DNA from: Sapria himalayana
Taxonomy: Eukaryota; Streptophyta; Magnoliopsida; Malpighiales; Rafflesiaceae
Length of the DNA stretch: 64,000 nt
NCBI GenBank assembly: GCA_029783825.1
Contig: JAREIK010011387.1
Location: 1 to 64,000 of the forward strand
Direction of reading: 5' to 3'
The notes below the pieces were generated by a model. It was not told the origin of the DNA. It saw nothing but the letters and a program-made list of their open reading frames with translations, and did not search any database. Below, in pieces: positions 40,696 to 54,400 of the stretch. A program made the position numbers and the translations under genes. Positions within the stretch are counted from its first letter, which is position 1. Each line of letters opens with the position of its first letter.

Positions 40696-42774
40696 ATTTA
40701 TATATCTTTTTGTCTTTATATCTATCTAACTATGTACCTTTCTATCTATGTATCTATCTATATGTCTATCTATCTATCTATCTAACTATTTATGTATCTA
40801 TTTGTATATATATTTATCTATCTATCTTCTACATGTCTATCTATTATCAGTCTATCTATCTATTTTATTAACTATCGATCTATCTTTTTGTCAATCAGTT
40901 ATCTATCTATCTGTTACACTATCTATATTTTTAACACTCTATGTGTCCATCTATATATACATCTATCTATTAATACTATCTATCTATATATCTATTTATT
41001 TATATGTTTATCTATCTATCGATCTATCAACCTAACTATCTTTTTATATATCTATCTATTTGTTTGTCTATCTATCTATGTATCTTTCTATCATTCTATC
41101 TATCTCTCTCTCTCTCTATCTACTTGTCTGTCTATCTGCCTGTCTATATATCTACTTATTTATTTAATATCTATTTATAAATTTGTTTGTCTTTCAAATT
41201 TCCAATCTATATATCTATCTATATATCTATATGTTTAACTATATATTTATTTATCTATCTATTTATCTATCTCTCTATCTATTTGTCTACATGTCTATCT
41301 ATCTTTCTATCTGTCTATCTATTGATTTTTCTATATGTCTATAAGTTTATCTAAGTATCATATATCATTCTATCATTCTATGTGTATATCTAACAATTTA
41401 TATATCTATTTATCTTTATATCAATCAATCATCATCTATCTATCTATCTCTCTGCCTATTTATATTTCTATCTTTCAATTTCATTATCTATTTATCTGTC
41501 AATCTGTATATCTGACTACATATCAATCTATCTAACAATCTATTTATTAATCTTTCTAAATGTCATTCTTTCTATTTGTTTGTTTATCTATCTATCTATC
41601 TATCAATTCTATCAATTATATATTTATTTGTCTATCTATCTATCTATCTATTTTTGATCTATCTATTTACCTATAAGTCTATCTATCTGTCTATATATAT
41701 ATATATATATCTATCTATCTATTTGTGTATTTATCTATATGTCTATAAATCTATCTATCTATTTGTCAATCTGTTAATATGTGTAACTATCTATATGTCT
41801 GTCTTTCTTTTTCTCTATCTATCTATATGTCTATTTTTCTATCTATCTATCTATCTATCTATCTATTTATCTATTGATTTGTCTATCTGTATATCCTTTT
41901 ATTTGTCTATCTATCTATATATTAATCTATCTATATTTTTATCTGTCTATGTTTTTATTTTTCTATTTGTCTATCAGTCTATCTATCTATATGTTTATCT
42001 GTCTATCTCTCCATTAGTCTATCTGTTTATCTATTTATCAAATTATCTAATTATAAATCAATCAATCTATCTGTCGAGCTATTTATCTGTCTACCTATTT
42101 ATCTTTCTATATATCTATCTGACTATTTGTCTATCTACCTATATGTCTATATGTTAATATGTCTATCTATCTATATGTCTATCTATCTATCTATCTATCT
42201 ATTTGTCTATCTGTATATCTATCTATCTATATATCTATTTATCAAACTTTATTTATTTCAATCTATATATCTATTAATTTATCTGTCAATCTATTTGTAT
42301 ATCTTTTTATTTATCTATCTGTCTATCTAATTATCTATCTATCTATCTATTTATCTATCTATCTATTTGTCTATCTCTTTATCTATCAACCTATTTATCT
42401 ATTTACCTATTTATCTATCTTTCTATATATCAATATGTCTATCTTTTTATCTATCAATTTAAATATCTAACCATATGTCAATGTGTTTATCTATCTATCT
42501 TTCTATATATATATGTCTATCTATCTTTCTATATGTCAATTTTCTATCAATCTATATATCTATCTATCTATTTTTCTATCTATCTATCCATATGTTTATT
42601 TATCTTTCTATTATCATTTTTTTATTCTATCTATCTACATATCTATCGACATGCCTATCTATCTATCTATCATCTATATATCTATCTATCTTTCTATCTA
42701 TCTATCTAACTATCTATCTATCTGTCAATTTTTTTATCTCTCTATCATTCTGTATATCTATGTATCTATCTATT

Positions 42775-42832
42775 TGTCAATCCGTCTACCTATCTATCTG
42801 TCTACCTATCTACTTGTCTACCCGTCTATATA
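42775..42832 (+). repeat. CTAC-rich island 7
   Basis: Contains TCCGTCTACCTATC and CTACCTATCTACTTGTCTAC, close to islands 4 and 6. Confidence 0.7.
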
Positions 42833-44741
42833 TATATATATAACTGTCTATCTGTCTATCTTTCTACTGCCTATTTGTCTATTTAACTTTCGATTTGTCT
42901 ATCTGTCTATCTATCTATCTATTTGTCTATCTATCTATTTGTCTATCTGTCTATTTGTCTATCTTTATATATGTCTATCTATATATTAGTCTATTTGTCT
43001 TTCAGTCTTTTTGTTTATCCGTCTATCTATCTTCTATCTATATATCTATCGATCTATCTAACTATCTATTTGGAAATCTATCAATCTAACTACCTATCTA
43101 TCTATGAATCTGTCAATTTGTATATTTGTCTATCTTTCTATCTATCTTTATATCTATATATTTGTCTAACTATCTATCTTTCTATCAGTCTAGTTGTTTA
43201 TCTATCTATCTCGATATATGTTTATTTGAATATATGTGTATCTATCTATCTATCTTTCTGTATTTCTATCTATCTGACTATCAGTTTATTTATCATACAG
43301 TATATCTATCTATCTAACTATATATATCTATCTATCTATCTATGTATTTTTTTATTGCCTATCTTTCTGTCAATCTATCTGTCAATCTGTCAATCTCTCA
43401 ATTTGTCTATCTGTATATCTATCTAACTATCTGTCTATCTATGTGTCTTTCTATATATCTATCTATCACTCTATCTATCTATCTATCTGTCTATCTGTCT
43501 GTCTATCTATCTGTCTGTCTATCTCTCTATATGAAAATCTGTATATATACCTATATATCTATCTGTTTGTCTATCTATCTATCTATCTAATTATCTATCT
43601 AACTAATTATTTATCTATTATGTCTGTCTATGTAATTAACTATCTATCTATTTAATTATTTGACTATCTGTTAACCTATCTATCTGGTTTAATTCTATCC
43701 ATCAATTTATTTATTTAACTATCTGTCAATCTATCAACCTTTTTATCTGTCTATCTATTTATCTATCTATCTTTATTTCTGTCTATCTATCTATATATGT
43801 GTATATATGTTTATTTATCTATCTAGCTATCTATATATCTATCTGTCTATCAATCATTCTATCATTCTATTATTCTATCATTCTATCTATCTTTCCAACT
43901 ATCTATCTATTTATCTATTTATCTATTTGACTATCTATCTAACTATCTATCTATCTAATTCTTTATCTATTTATCTATCTATCTATCTATCTAGCTGTCT
44001 ATTTGTCAAACTATCTATCTTTCTATCTACCTATCTATCTATATTATATATCTCCCTATATATGTCTATCTATCAATCTATCAATCAATAAATCAGTAAA
44101 TCTATCTATTATTCTATTTATCTATCTATCTATCTTTTTACTTGTCTATCTATCTATTTGTATATTTGTCTACTATTTTATCTATCTATTTATCTATCTA
44201 TCTGTCTTTCTATCTATCTATCTAAATCTTTATCTATCTATTTGTCTAAATGTCTATATGCCTATCTGTTTATTTGTCTATTTGTCTATCTAGCTATCAG
44301 TCTATCTATCTATCTTTCTATCTATCAATTTAACTATCTATTTAACAACCAATTTATCTATCTATTTATCTATCAATTTGTCTATCTTTCTAGCTATAAA
44401 TCTGTATATCTGATTATGTGTTAATCTGTATATCTATCTATATGTATATTTATCTATCTTTCAATATGTCTATATATCTATCTATCTGTCTATCTGTCTA
44501 TCTGTCTAGCTGTCTATCTGTTCATCTATCAATCTATCTTTCTATTTATCTCTCTAACTATCTATATGTCTATCTATCTATCTCACTATTTGTCTATATG
44601 TCTATCATGTTATCTATTTGTCTATTTATTTGTCTATTTGCTTATTTGTCTATTTCTCAATTTGTATATTTGTCTATCTATCTAACTATCTATCTATCTA
44701 TTTTTTTATCTATCTATTTTTCAAGTGTTTATCTGTCTATC

Positions 44742-46345
44742 TTGGGTTGTGCCCGTGCCCGTGCCGTGCGTATCCATGGCACCAACCATGCCATGCCATG
44801 CCGAGGCCAACTAGGCCTCGTGATGTGCCTGGCCCGGTATGGTTTCATCGCTCGTTGGCATGATACCTGGGCATGACCCAAGACGCACCATTAGAAGAGA
44901 TTTTCCACGTTAAATGCATGTGTCAGGTAATTAACCTCATTGTACAAGTGGGTATGAAGGTGTATTCCCCCACTTTGGATAATATACGTAACTCACTTAA
45001 ATACATTCACATGCCCCATAGACAATAGCAGTTTGGTAGTCTCTATTTGTCTATTTGTCTGTAAATCTTAAAAAGAATAAATTCCAATCAGATATGAGAC
45101 ATCTTTGGAATTACACATACATGATATTAGAGACATGTGTTGGATACGAACATGTGATATCTGACTATTTCAATAGTAAGAGTGATAAACATTTTATTGA
45201 TGATAGTGACTGGGCTACAAGAATTTCATTTATCAAATTCCTAAATATTTTTTATGACACGAAGAGCATGTGTTCGTCAGTTTATACTCCCATTACTTAC
45301 ATTGCACTCAGATGCATATGAAACATTAGTTGCATTTTTAGGAAGTATCGAGCCAATCTGACACTTATCCATATGGTTGTAGAGATGGAAACCAAGTACT
45401 TAAAGTACTTGTCCACCATTCCATCTCTTTATTGCCTTTTTGCATTCATGGACCCTAGGGCTAAGGTGGAAGTGGTAGATAATGATCTGACCTATGTTTC
45501 CTTGTTCATGAACCTAGAAGTCCAACCTGAAGGATTCATTCACAAGAAGTTAACTGACCTTTTAACAATTACAATATTAGGTATGGTAGTAGTAGTAGTG
45601 AGACTGTGAGTACGGATATTGAACCATCTTCTAAGATGATAATTTTTCCATTCAGTTAGCGAGGGGAAAATGATGGGGTGGACCATCGAATAAGAGAGAG
45701 CTTTCTCAATACTTAGATACCGATTACTATTCAATCCTATCAGATTCGGATACTAAGAATCTTGATATATTACAGTGGTAGAAATCAAATGAGTCCACAT
45801 TTCCTGTGCTATCTAGAAAGGCACGAGATCTACTAACTTTTCTGGTGTCGAGCATAACATCAGAGTTTGCTTTTTTTGTTGCAGTGAATGTGATTTCATA
45901 TAAGAGATCAAGAGTATGTTCAGATATCATGGAGGCCTTGGTATGCATGAAGTACTATGAGGATTTGAGGTTTAGCATCTTGGAGCATGATGGGATAGGA
46001 ACTACAGCCTTAGCGAAAGCAAAGAAGTTGATTGCCGATGATGATGATCCATATGATAGTGATTTTTATGCTGAGGTTGAAGAAGTTAATGTTATGCCGA
46101 TGGTCGATTAATGAGGTTGCCCGTTGCCATGCCACATGCCATTGCCACTTGATGCCTCACGGTTGAAGATTATGGAATTTTGACATGCCGACACCTGACA
46201 GAGACACTAATGTTAAATTTATGCTTACGCTTATGAGTTTTGTATTATGCTTGATTCTAATTTTTGATTTCAATATTTTGTTTTGTATGCTTTATTATTT
46301 AGATTATATTTGCTTTGGTTTGCGATTGGCTGATTGGAAGTTTTG
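44742..46345 (+). mobile_element. Truncated hAT (Ac/RICESLEEPER-type) element remnant
   Basis: The left part (44745-44875) is GC-rich with repeated GTGCCCGTGCC and CCATGCCATGCC words, and the right part repeats GTTGCCATGCC (46117-46150). Such subterminal words are typical of plant hAT elements. Between them is the C-terminal half of a hAT transposase on the + strand. No terminal inverted repeats or 8-bp duplication can be seen, and the N-terminal half is missing. Both sides are TCTA tract, but only about 20 bp on the right before polarity reverses. Confidence 0.75.
44902..46111 (+). pseudogene. hAT transposase C-terminal fragment, broken
   Basis: Blocks of the plant RICESLEEPER-type transposase appear in order: HVKCMCQVINLIVQVGMKV with IRNSLKYI (44908-45015; the family usually has His where this has Gln), MRHLWNYTYMILETCVGYEH (45094-45153), DWATRISFIKFLNIFYDTKS (45208-45267), KYLSTIPSLYCLFAFMDPRAK (about 45400-45462), and the C-terminal dimerisation region ARDLLTFLVSSITSEFAFF (45824-45880) followed by IMEALVCMKYY (45927-45960). 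The zinc-finger BED domain and the first part of the catalytic core are absent. Frame changes and stops, for example a Trp codon turned to TAG near 45778, show it is dead. The final acidic frame ends at TAA 46111. Confidence 0.85.
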
Positions 46346-46351
46346 TTTATC

Positions 46352-46379
46352 TATCTATCTATTAATCAATAGATAGATA
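46352..46379. repeat. Hairpin at the TCTA-to-GATA polarity switch
   Basis: TATCTATCTATT, a 4-nt loop AATC, then AATAGATAGATA: two 12-bp complementary arms. TCTA polarity ends in the left arm and GATA polarity starts in the right arm. Confidence 0.9.
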
Positions 46380-46774
46380 AATATATAGATAGATATATAG
46401 ATTTATAGAATGAGAGCCATACAAACATATAAATACATAGACAATTAAATAGATAAATTGATAGACAAGTTGATAGATAGAAAGAGAGATAGATAATTAG
46501 ATAGATATATAGATAGAAATATATAAAGATAAATAGATAGAAAGATTGATAGATAGATATTTCCATCGATAGATAGATAACTAGAGAGTCAGACATATAG
46601 ATAAATAGGTAGATTAATAGAATGCCAAATAGATAGACAGATAGATAGATAGATAGGCAGATAGAGAGATAGATAGATATATAGATAGATAACTATATTG
46701 ATAGGTATATAGCTTGATATATAGATAGACAGAGAGATAGATAGATAGATACATATATAGATAGATACATAATG
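46368..46774 (-). repeat. Degenerate tetranucleotide tract C, GATA on + strand, first part
   Basis: GATA/TAGA units with the same kinds of variant as at 1-2756. Opposite polarity to the neighbouring 26-kb TCTA block. Confidence 0.93.
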
Positions 46775-47083
46775 CACAAAATGGCATAATTTACCTAGGG
46801 AATTTTGAGTATATATTAAGTTGAAAAATATTAATTACTACTCTTTATTATGAATAACATTAGGAAGGAAAGAATATAATTAGGGAGGGACGAATATAAT
46901 TAGCTAGGGAATTTTTGTCGTTGAAAGATTTGCTGGAAAATTTTTTTCTCATTAATATTTTGTGATGAGCATTTTAGTTTGAGATTATTCACAATGATAA
47001 TTTGTCGTTATTCTATTTTAGAGACGGAATACACCCAAATAGCTAAGAATATTTTTCTAGCTATTTGTTCATTTTTTGTAGTG
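46775..47083 (+). mobile_element. Short non-autonomous CACTA derivative (about 0.3 kb)
   Basis: The right terminus is TTTTTTGTAGTG (to 47083), the inverse of CACTACAAAAAA. The left edge reads CACAAAATGG, possibly the same terminus with a small deletion. Interior words (TAGCTAGGGAATTT, GTGATGAGCATTTTAG, GTCGTTAT, CCCAAATAGCTA) match the right end of the CACTA-3 family at 62426-62792. GATA tract of one polarity flanks both sides, so it inserted into the tract. No coding sequence and no clear 3-bp duplication. Confidence 0.65.
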
Positions 47084-48074
47084 AGATTGATATATAGATT
47101 AATAGATATATTGATAGATAAATTTGATAGATAGATAGAAAGATAGCTTAATAAAAAGATATATAGATAGAGACATAGATAGACACATAGACATATGGAT
47201 AGATAGATAAAAAGATAGACAAATAAATATAATAATAGATAGATAGATAGTTAGTTAGATAGATAGAAATATATATAAATATTTTAATAGACAAATCGAT
47301 TGAGAGATAGTTATAAAGATATATGGATAGATAGATAGACAAATATATATAAAGATAGATAGTAAGAAAGAGAGATAGATAGATAGATTAATAGATAGAT
47401 AGATAGATAAAATAGATAAATAGATAAATAGATTGATAGTTAGACTTATACATAAATATATATATACACACACACACACACACATCAATATATAGATAGA
47501 TTTATAAACATATTTATCGACAAATTAATAGATAGACTGATATTTAGATTGATAGACAGATTGATACATAGATAGATAGATAGATAGACACATAGATATA
47601 TAAATAGATAGAAAGACAAATAGCTACATAAATGGATAGATAGATAAATAGATAAATAGATAGATATGCAGATAGATAGATAGACATATAGAGAGACAGA
47701 CATATAGATAGATAAAAAGATAGATAAACTTAAAGAAGGATAGATATATAAAAAAGATAGTTAGATAGATAGACAGATAGATAGATATATAGATAATCAA
47801 AATGATAGATAGATTGAAATATAAATTGACAGATAGACATATAGATAGATAGATAGATAGATAGACAGATAGATAGATTGACAGATAGATAGGTAGATAG
47901 GCAGATAGATAGATATAAAGATAGATAAACAAATAGATAGAAAGATAAATAGACAGATAGATAGAAAGAAAGAAACATAGATAGATAGAAAGATAGTTTG
48001 TTAGAAAGATAGATAGATATTTAGAAAAATAGTTAGACAAATAGATAGACATAAAATAGACAAATAGAGAGAAT
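47084..48074 (-). repeat. Degenerate tetranucleotide tract C, GATA on + strand, second part
   Basis: Same tract continuing after the CACTA derivative and ending near 48074 in unrecognised sequence. Reverse-strand frames of up to 166 codons are Ser/Ile/Tyr/Leu repeat translations and not genes. Confidence 0.93.
47457..47484. repeat. (TA)n(CA)n microsatellite
   Basis: TATATATA followed by about nine CA units within the GATA tract. Confidence 0.85.
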
Positions 48075-49193
48075 GCGTTTGATGAGACTCGAATCTGAGA
48101 CATGCCGCATTTTGACGAATTCACTTGTCATCACACTAAAATATGATTTTCATTACATAAATAGAATATATAAATTTTTAAGGTGATCAACCATCTTAGT
48201 ACTATTTTCGTTCAAATAATTTTTAATTTAGGGTTCTTTTGAGATTTGACATATTAGTGTTTGTGTAATCTCATATTAATACTTGCGAACAATAAGTGCA
48301 CATTAAATACAGACAAAAAAATGAAAATAAAATAAGAAAAAAAAATTACACATCAACGCTCCTTAAGTTGATGTTTATATATCTTGTGCAAAATGTTCGA
48401 AAAAAAGTAATTTAGGGTCCTTTGAGTGAAGTCTCATGATGGGGAATCATTTTACCATTTCACGTTACTTTAATGGGACTTGAGGATGAAGTTGTCTCAA
48501 TTAGGAACTCCCTCATCATGTACAATTGTTCTTGTGAAGCTTGAGTGAAGTTTCCCAATAAAAAACTTGATCAACCTCATTCAGATTCAATTACCCTTTT
48601 AATGAGGATATAGGGGTGGGGGAATATTTATGAATGGATCTCTTTTACTAATAAGATCCAATAATCTTTGAGGTAAAACATTCACAAGATTTATATGCTA
48701 TAGTGCATACAAATGCTTTATTAAGAGATAAAAGAGAGACGTTTTGAAGGTCTCTTTGAATTATTCATGATAGTCAATGATATATTATCTCATTAAGGAA
48801 AGATGTCTTAATAGTCTTGGAATACTCTAATAAAATACATTTTATTATGGGTAGGCACTTTGATGTTACTCTCAGGATTGGAAAAAAAAATTATTGATCA
48901 AGTAATTTATTATTAAATTTATTTTTTTCCAAAACAATGAGGATTAGTTTAATATACTTGGAACTTCCTAATAGTTTTGATAAAATATATATTTTGTAAT
49001 AATTTTATTTATGAGTTGTGTACATGAACATGAGATCTCATTATTATTATTATATATTCAAGAGTATTATCATTTTCCATGATCATTATTATTGATAAAA
49101 ATGAAAAATATATATTCTCACACATAAAATAAGTCATAATATATATATATATATGACTAGGGTTAGGGAAATCTAGATCTTGAGTGCTCCCTT
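48075..49193. other. Unrecognised AT-rich sequence left of CACTA-2
   Basis: Not tetranucleotide repeat and without convincing reading frames. It contains similar pieces such as TTTAGGGTCCTTTGAGTGAAG (48412) and GCTTGAGTGAAGTTTCCC (48538). It may be part of an older transposon into which CACTA-2 inserted, but nothing identifies it. Confidence 0.4.
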
Positions 49194-49445
49194 CACTACA
49201 ACAAAACTTCAAATTTTTGATGTTTTATTCCTTGCCATTTTAAGAAAATGTCTTTATTCTATTTGTAATTTGACATGTCATGATATTTTTCTAAAAACAT
49301 CATTATTTGGAACATGTTTTCTATTTTTATGGAACTTACTAGATATGTCATTATTAAGATTAATAGATTGTTAAGACTAATAGATTATTAAGACTAAAAA
49401 GGGGCTGAAAATTATAAACCTTGTCACTATTATAAGTGTCATGGA
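49194..49445. repeat. CACTA-2 left terminal and subterminal region
   Basis: Terminus CACTACAACAAAAC followed by repeated ATGTC words, including palindromic TGACATGTCA near 49272 and ATGTCATTATT near 49336. Confidence 0.65.
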
Positions 49446-51464
49446 TATGAAAATATTAATTTTAAATTTATTGAATTGGAACTAATTAGTTTGTATTTTT
49501 TATTTGTAAAATATGTAATAGGTTTTAAAATGGTGTTGGCAACAAACTCGAAGAGTTGAGTGGAAGAGTCTCGGTCTGCTTCTCTATGGCTTTGTTTTCC
49601 ATTTCTTCATTGATGGAATTTTCTTTGCTTATTTATATCCTTCATCCTCTAGGTTGTTGTATTCTCACACATGATCGCAGTGAATAGATTCTTACGCATT
49701 GCATGATAGGTCCTCACCGCCCTTTATTGTTAATTTAGAAGATATGTTACTAAAATTACAGTTAATTGCTCTTGTCATCAGTTTCTACACGGCTTATTTT
49801 ACGAACTATGGAAAGTGGAGTTGTACATGGCTTATGCAGTATATCTTCAGCATCGTGTGTTGTGTTGCTATTTTGTGAAGTTTAATTAGTAATGTTTCCT
49901 TCAATCAATGCTGATTTTGTGATGTTGGTGCTAGTTTTGTCGGTGATTTTGCCGTAGTTGAGTTATCTACCTCTTATTTTCAGGCTACTATTTTGCCAAA
50001 GAGTAATAATTAATTCTTTTCTATTTCCTATTTTCAGGCTCAGTCTATAGTTCTTCTTGTAAGGTCCAATTTACTCATTAATAAGGGATATAGGGTGGGA
50101 AAATCTTGTTGTTGGCTTTGAGCAGGTGATTATCCATTCTTGTTTATCTTTGATCTCGTGCCATTTTTATACATGTTGTTATATTTGTTCTCTCTACCTC
50201 TGTTTTTCTGACTATGAAAGTATAGAAAAAAAGGAGGCTATAATTCCTACAAATATGTGCTCTATAGTCATGTCATTTCAAAATCAATTACCCTAATGAC
50301 CTAGAGACATGTAATGTCATATCTATAAATTCATCTAGGTCATGTATTTGTTTATTTTATCTTAGATATTACAGCAAAGTCAAAATATTTATTATCTTGT
50401 ATAGAAATAGATGATAGGTAAATTAATACTCACCTAATTAAATACTTTTACTTTATTTTTTAAATGATTTCAATACATTGAGAAGTTTGAATAGAATATT
50501 ATTATCTTCCTCACAAGAAGAATAAAAAAGAAAGAGAGATATTATTATCAAAACAAGATCTACCTTATATACCTGGGAATATTGAATATAGGAAATGAGA
50601 AACTAAACGAAATATTTTTAAAAATAATATACACAAATAAGGATATTACTATCAAAAAAAGAATATATACGTTATATACCTTTTATACTTGGGAATATTG
50701 ATTATTGAAAATGAGAAATTAAGCAAAATATTTGTTAAAATAAGCTACACAAATAAGGAAAATAAGATTTGGGGATCTAGTAAATAGTATATAAAATTTT
50801 TAAGTAGCTAGAAATAAATAAAATAATATAGTTAAAAGGAAAATACATGGCCAATAAAAATTTTCCTTATCTCAAAACACTTTTTTTTTCTCTTTTCCTT
50901 AGACATGTTTGATAAAAAAATCATCTTATTTTTTCTTTTCCCCAATGTAATGTCTTTTTACATATAAATTAGAGAATTAACTTTTACCTTAAATATGATT
51001 TAAATAATTTTTCATTATAAAAATAACAATAAAAGGAATAAAAAACTATAATGCACTAGAATGCATGATGGGAGGTTCTAAAACTGGATTTGGAGGAGAG
51101 TAAAATATTTTTTATTAATAAATTGACTTTTCTCATATTTGACTTTTTATAAAGAATAATTAAATGATATTTTTTTGTTTAAATAATTTTTTTTCTAAGA
51201 ATCATACAAACTCTGAGAAATAATTTCTCATGTTTAAATATTATTCTAATCATGTTGACTATGTAAACAAATTCAACATTATTACAATATTAATGCTCAT
51301 CCCTTCTATCTTATATCTGACATGCTTATTAATATTTTATTAAATTGATTTTTGAATTTTTTTTAATAGATAAAAAAGAGGTTGCTAAACGAATAACATT
51401 GGAATGTTTATATATTCTTCTATTCGAAGTGTGATCACTATTGGAAATTATTTCTTCTTTAAAA
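49446..51464 (+). other. CACTA-2 5' region before the transposase gene
   Basis: About 2 kb, mostly AT-rich, without a recognisable protein. The part at 49530-50130 is less AT-rich and may be leader exon or promoter sequence. The part at 50538-50761 is a tandem duplication listed separately. Confidence 0.4.
50538..50761. repeat. Tandem duplication of about 110 bp in the CACTA-2 leader
   Basis: Two adjacent diverged copies share TATTA(T/C)TATCAAAA, CTTGGGAATATTGA or its CCTGGGAATATTGA form, AAATGAGAAA(C/T)TAA, and CACAAATAAGGA in the same order. Confidence 0.8.
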
Positions 51465-54400
51465 ATGGATCATTCATGGATCTCAAAGGATAGAAGATCG
51501 AAGGAATATGAAGATGGAGTTAAATGTTTTGTTGCATTTGCAATACAAAATTCTACAAATAAAACCTCCATTAAATGTCCATGCTTACAATGTGGTAATA
51601 TGATTTTCAATACTCCTCAAAAGATTCGAGACCATTTATTTCTCTTTGGAATTGATCAAAGTTATCATATATGATATTGTCACTGAGAGGCAGCTCCAAG
51701 TGGCCCACCTACCATAAGAGCAGAACATTATGATAGACTGCAATTTGATGATCAACATAGTACAATAGAAATGGTTCAAGTTGCACATGATAATTGTCAA
51801 AATGATCCTGAATTATTTGCAAGATTAATACAAGATGTAGAAACCCCATTATATCTTGGTTGCAGAAACTTTACAATATTATCTGCCTTGATCAAATTAT
51901 ACAACTTTAAAGTAAGTTTTGGGTGGTCTGATAATAGCTTTTCAGAGCTTTTACAAATTCTTGGAGAAATGTTGCCTTTTAACAATGAATTGATTTCGTC
52001 GATGTATGAAGCAAATAAGATATTAAATTCTTTGGGAATGAAATATGAGAAAATACATGCATACCCAAATGATTGTGTACTTTATCGGAAGGAGTTGAAA
52101 GATGCATCCTTATGTCCTACCTGTGGAACTTTGAGGTGGAAGACATATATCACAGGAACTAAGAGGAGAAAAGGAGTTATTGCGAAAGTAATGTGGTATT
52201 TTCCTCAAATTCCAATATTTAGAAGAATGTTTCAATCATCAAAAATTATAAAAGAGCTCATATGGCATGTTGAAGAAAGAAATTTTGATGGGAAAATGCG
52301 TCATCCATCAGATTTACCATCATGGAAGCAAGTTGATCACAGATGGCCTGAGTTATCCTTAGAACCTAGAAACTTGACACTTGCAATTTCTGCAGATGGC
52401 ATAAATCTTCACAGTTCATTTAATAGAAAACATAGTTGTTGGCCCATTCTCATGATAATTTACAACCTTCCTCTATGGTTGTGCATGAAAAAAAATTATG
52501 ATGTTATCTTTATTAATTTCCAGTCCACGACAACCTGGCAATTACATTGATGTCTATTTAACACTGCTAATAGAAGATCTAAAAACATTGTGGAATGTCA
52601 GAGTTCAAGTTTATGATGCACATAAACAAGAAATCTTTACATTAAGAGCCGTTCTATTATGGACAATCTATGATTTTCCTGCATATGGAAACATGTTAGG
52701 CTACAAAGTTAAAAGATATTATGGTTGTCCAATATGTGGAGAAGAAACATATTCTTGTAGGTTAAAGCATGGAAAAAAGAACTCCTATACTGGACATTGA
52801 CGATTTCTTCCAAGAAATCATCTATATAGGAAACAAAAGAAAGCATTTGATGGAAAACAAGAATTTCGATCACCTCCACAAATATTGACTGGCGAGGAAA
52901 TATTAAAAAAAATCAATGGAATCTGTAATTCTCGGGGGAAAAAAAGGTTAATCTGGGAAAATCTGAAATCAACAATACAAATTATTGGAAAAAGAAGTCC
53001 ATATTCTTTGATCTTGAGTATTGGAAATATCTTCATGTTCATCATAATTTCGATGTAATGCATATTGAGAAAAATATTTGTGAAAATATTATTGGTACCT
53101 TACTCAACATTGCAGGTAAGACAAAGGATGAGCTTAATTCTCGCTTGGATCTTGTAGATATGGGCTTAAGGAGCGAATTCACACCAAGGTTTAAATCGAA
53201 GAGAACATATCTCCCTTCTGCATGTTATACACTTTCTACAATGGAAAAGAAAGTGTTTTTCCAAACACTTTCATAATTGAAGGTTTCATATAGATATTAT
53301 TCGAACCTTTTAAACCTCGTATCAATGGAAGACTTGAAACATAATGGATTAAAATCCCATGACTATCATGCATTAATACTACAATTTTTGCCGGTTTTGT
53401 TATGTTCTATCTTGCCCAAGCATGTGAGGAATGCCATTTGTAGATTGAGTTTCTTTTTTAATGCTCTCTGTACTAAAATCGTTGATGTTTCTTCATTAGA
53501 TGAGTTACAAAATGAGATAGTGGTGACATTATGCTTGTTTTAAAAGTACTTCCTACCTTCATTCTTTGATATCATGGTGCATCTTACTGTGCATCTTGTA
53601 AGAGAAGTGAGATTTTTTGGACTGGTTTACTTTAGGTGGATGTACCCATTTGAAAGGTTTATGAAAGTGTTAAAAGGCTATGTACGAAATCGTACTAGAC
53701 CTGAAGGTTGTATTGCTAAATGCTATATTGAAGAAGAAGGAATCGAGTTTTGTACAGAGTACTTATCAAATGTGGAAGCAATTGGAATTCCTAGTAGTTC
53801 AAACATTGACCAAAAAGTCGGGGCACCAATATTTAGAGGTCTTACTATGAAGGCCAATTCTAATTTATGGTTACAAGCACATCATTATGTGTTGGAAAAT
53901 ACATCAATTGTCCAACCTTATATTGAGTAAGCACCACTAACTTTTTGTTTCTTTATTTGTTGTACATATAATATATTACTCTAATTATTAAATTTTTATA
54001 CATGACCTCATAGAGAGCACATGCAATGGCTGAAAGTGAAACATCCACGTCAATCAAAATGACAAAAGTGATTACAGGATGCGCATCCTCGTATTTTACC
54101 TTTTGGTTACGACAAAAGGTACTACAATGGTTTCTTAAATTTTCCTTTTTTTTAACATTATTGGTTAACATATAAATGATAACTGTACCTTATTTCTATA
54201 GATTGAAGTTGCAATGGGAAATAATGAACTTGTATCTGAAACCCTTAAATGGATAGTTGATGGTTCAAGCCATTATGTGATGAAGTATAATGGTTATGTC
54301 ATCAATGGGTGTCAATATAATACCAAGGAGCGTGATGATTTACAAGCTACCCAAAATAGTAAAGTTAGTATTGTAGCAACCACCATGCAAATTACTAGTG

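Larger units (their letters stand above)
35317..44741 (+). repeat. Degenerate TCTA tetranucleotide tract B (9.4 kb)
   Basis: Continuation of tract A beyond the LINE, with the same polarity and variant spectrum. It contains CTAC-rich islands, a 202-bp tandem duplication, a 52-bp duplication and short (TA)n runs (for example 41693-41711). Open frames of up to about 200 codons are Ser/Ile/Tyr/Leu runs without domains and are not genes. Confidence 0.95.

Noticed and set aside
45037..45062. TCTA-like string (CTCTATTTGTCTATTTGTC) inside the hAT gene as a tract insertion
   Set aside because: It is short, and adjacent hAT blocks suggest it fills a normal variable linker. Chance resemblance cannot be excluded.
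48085..48105. tRNA-like B-box (GATTCGAGTC on the minus strand)
   Set aside because: No A-box, cloverleaf or acceptor stem could be placed around it.
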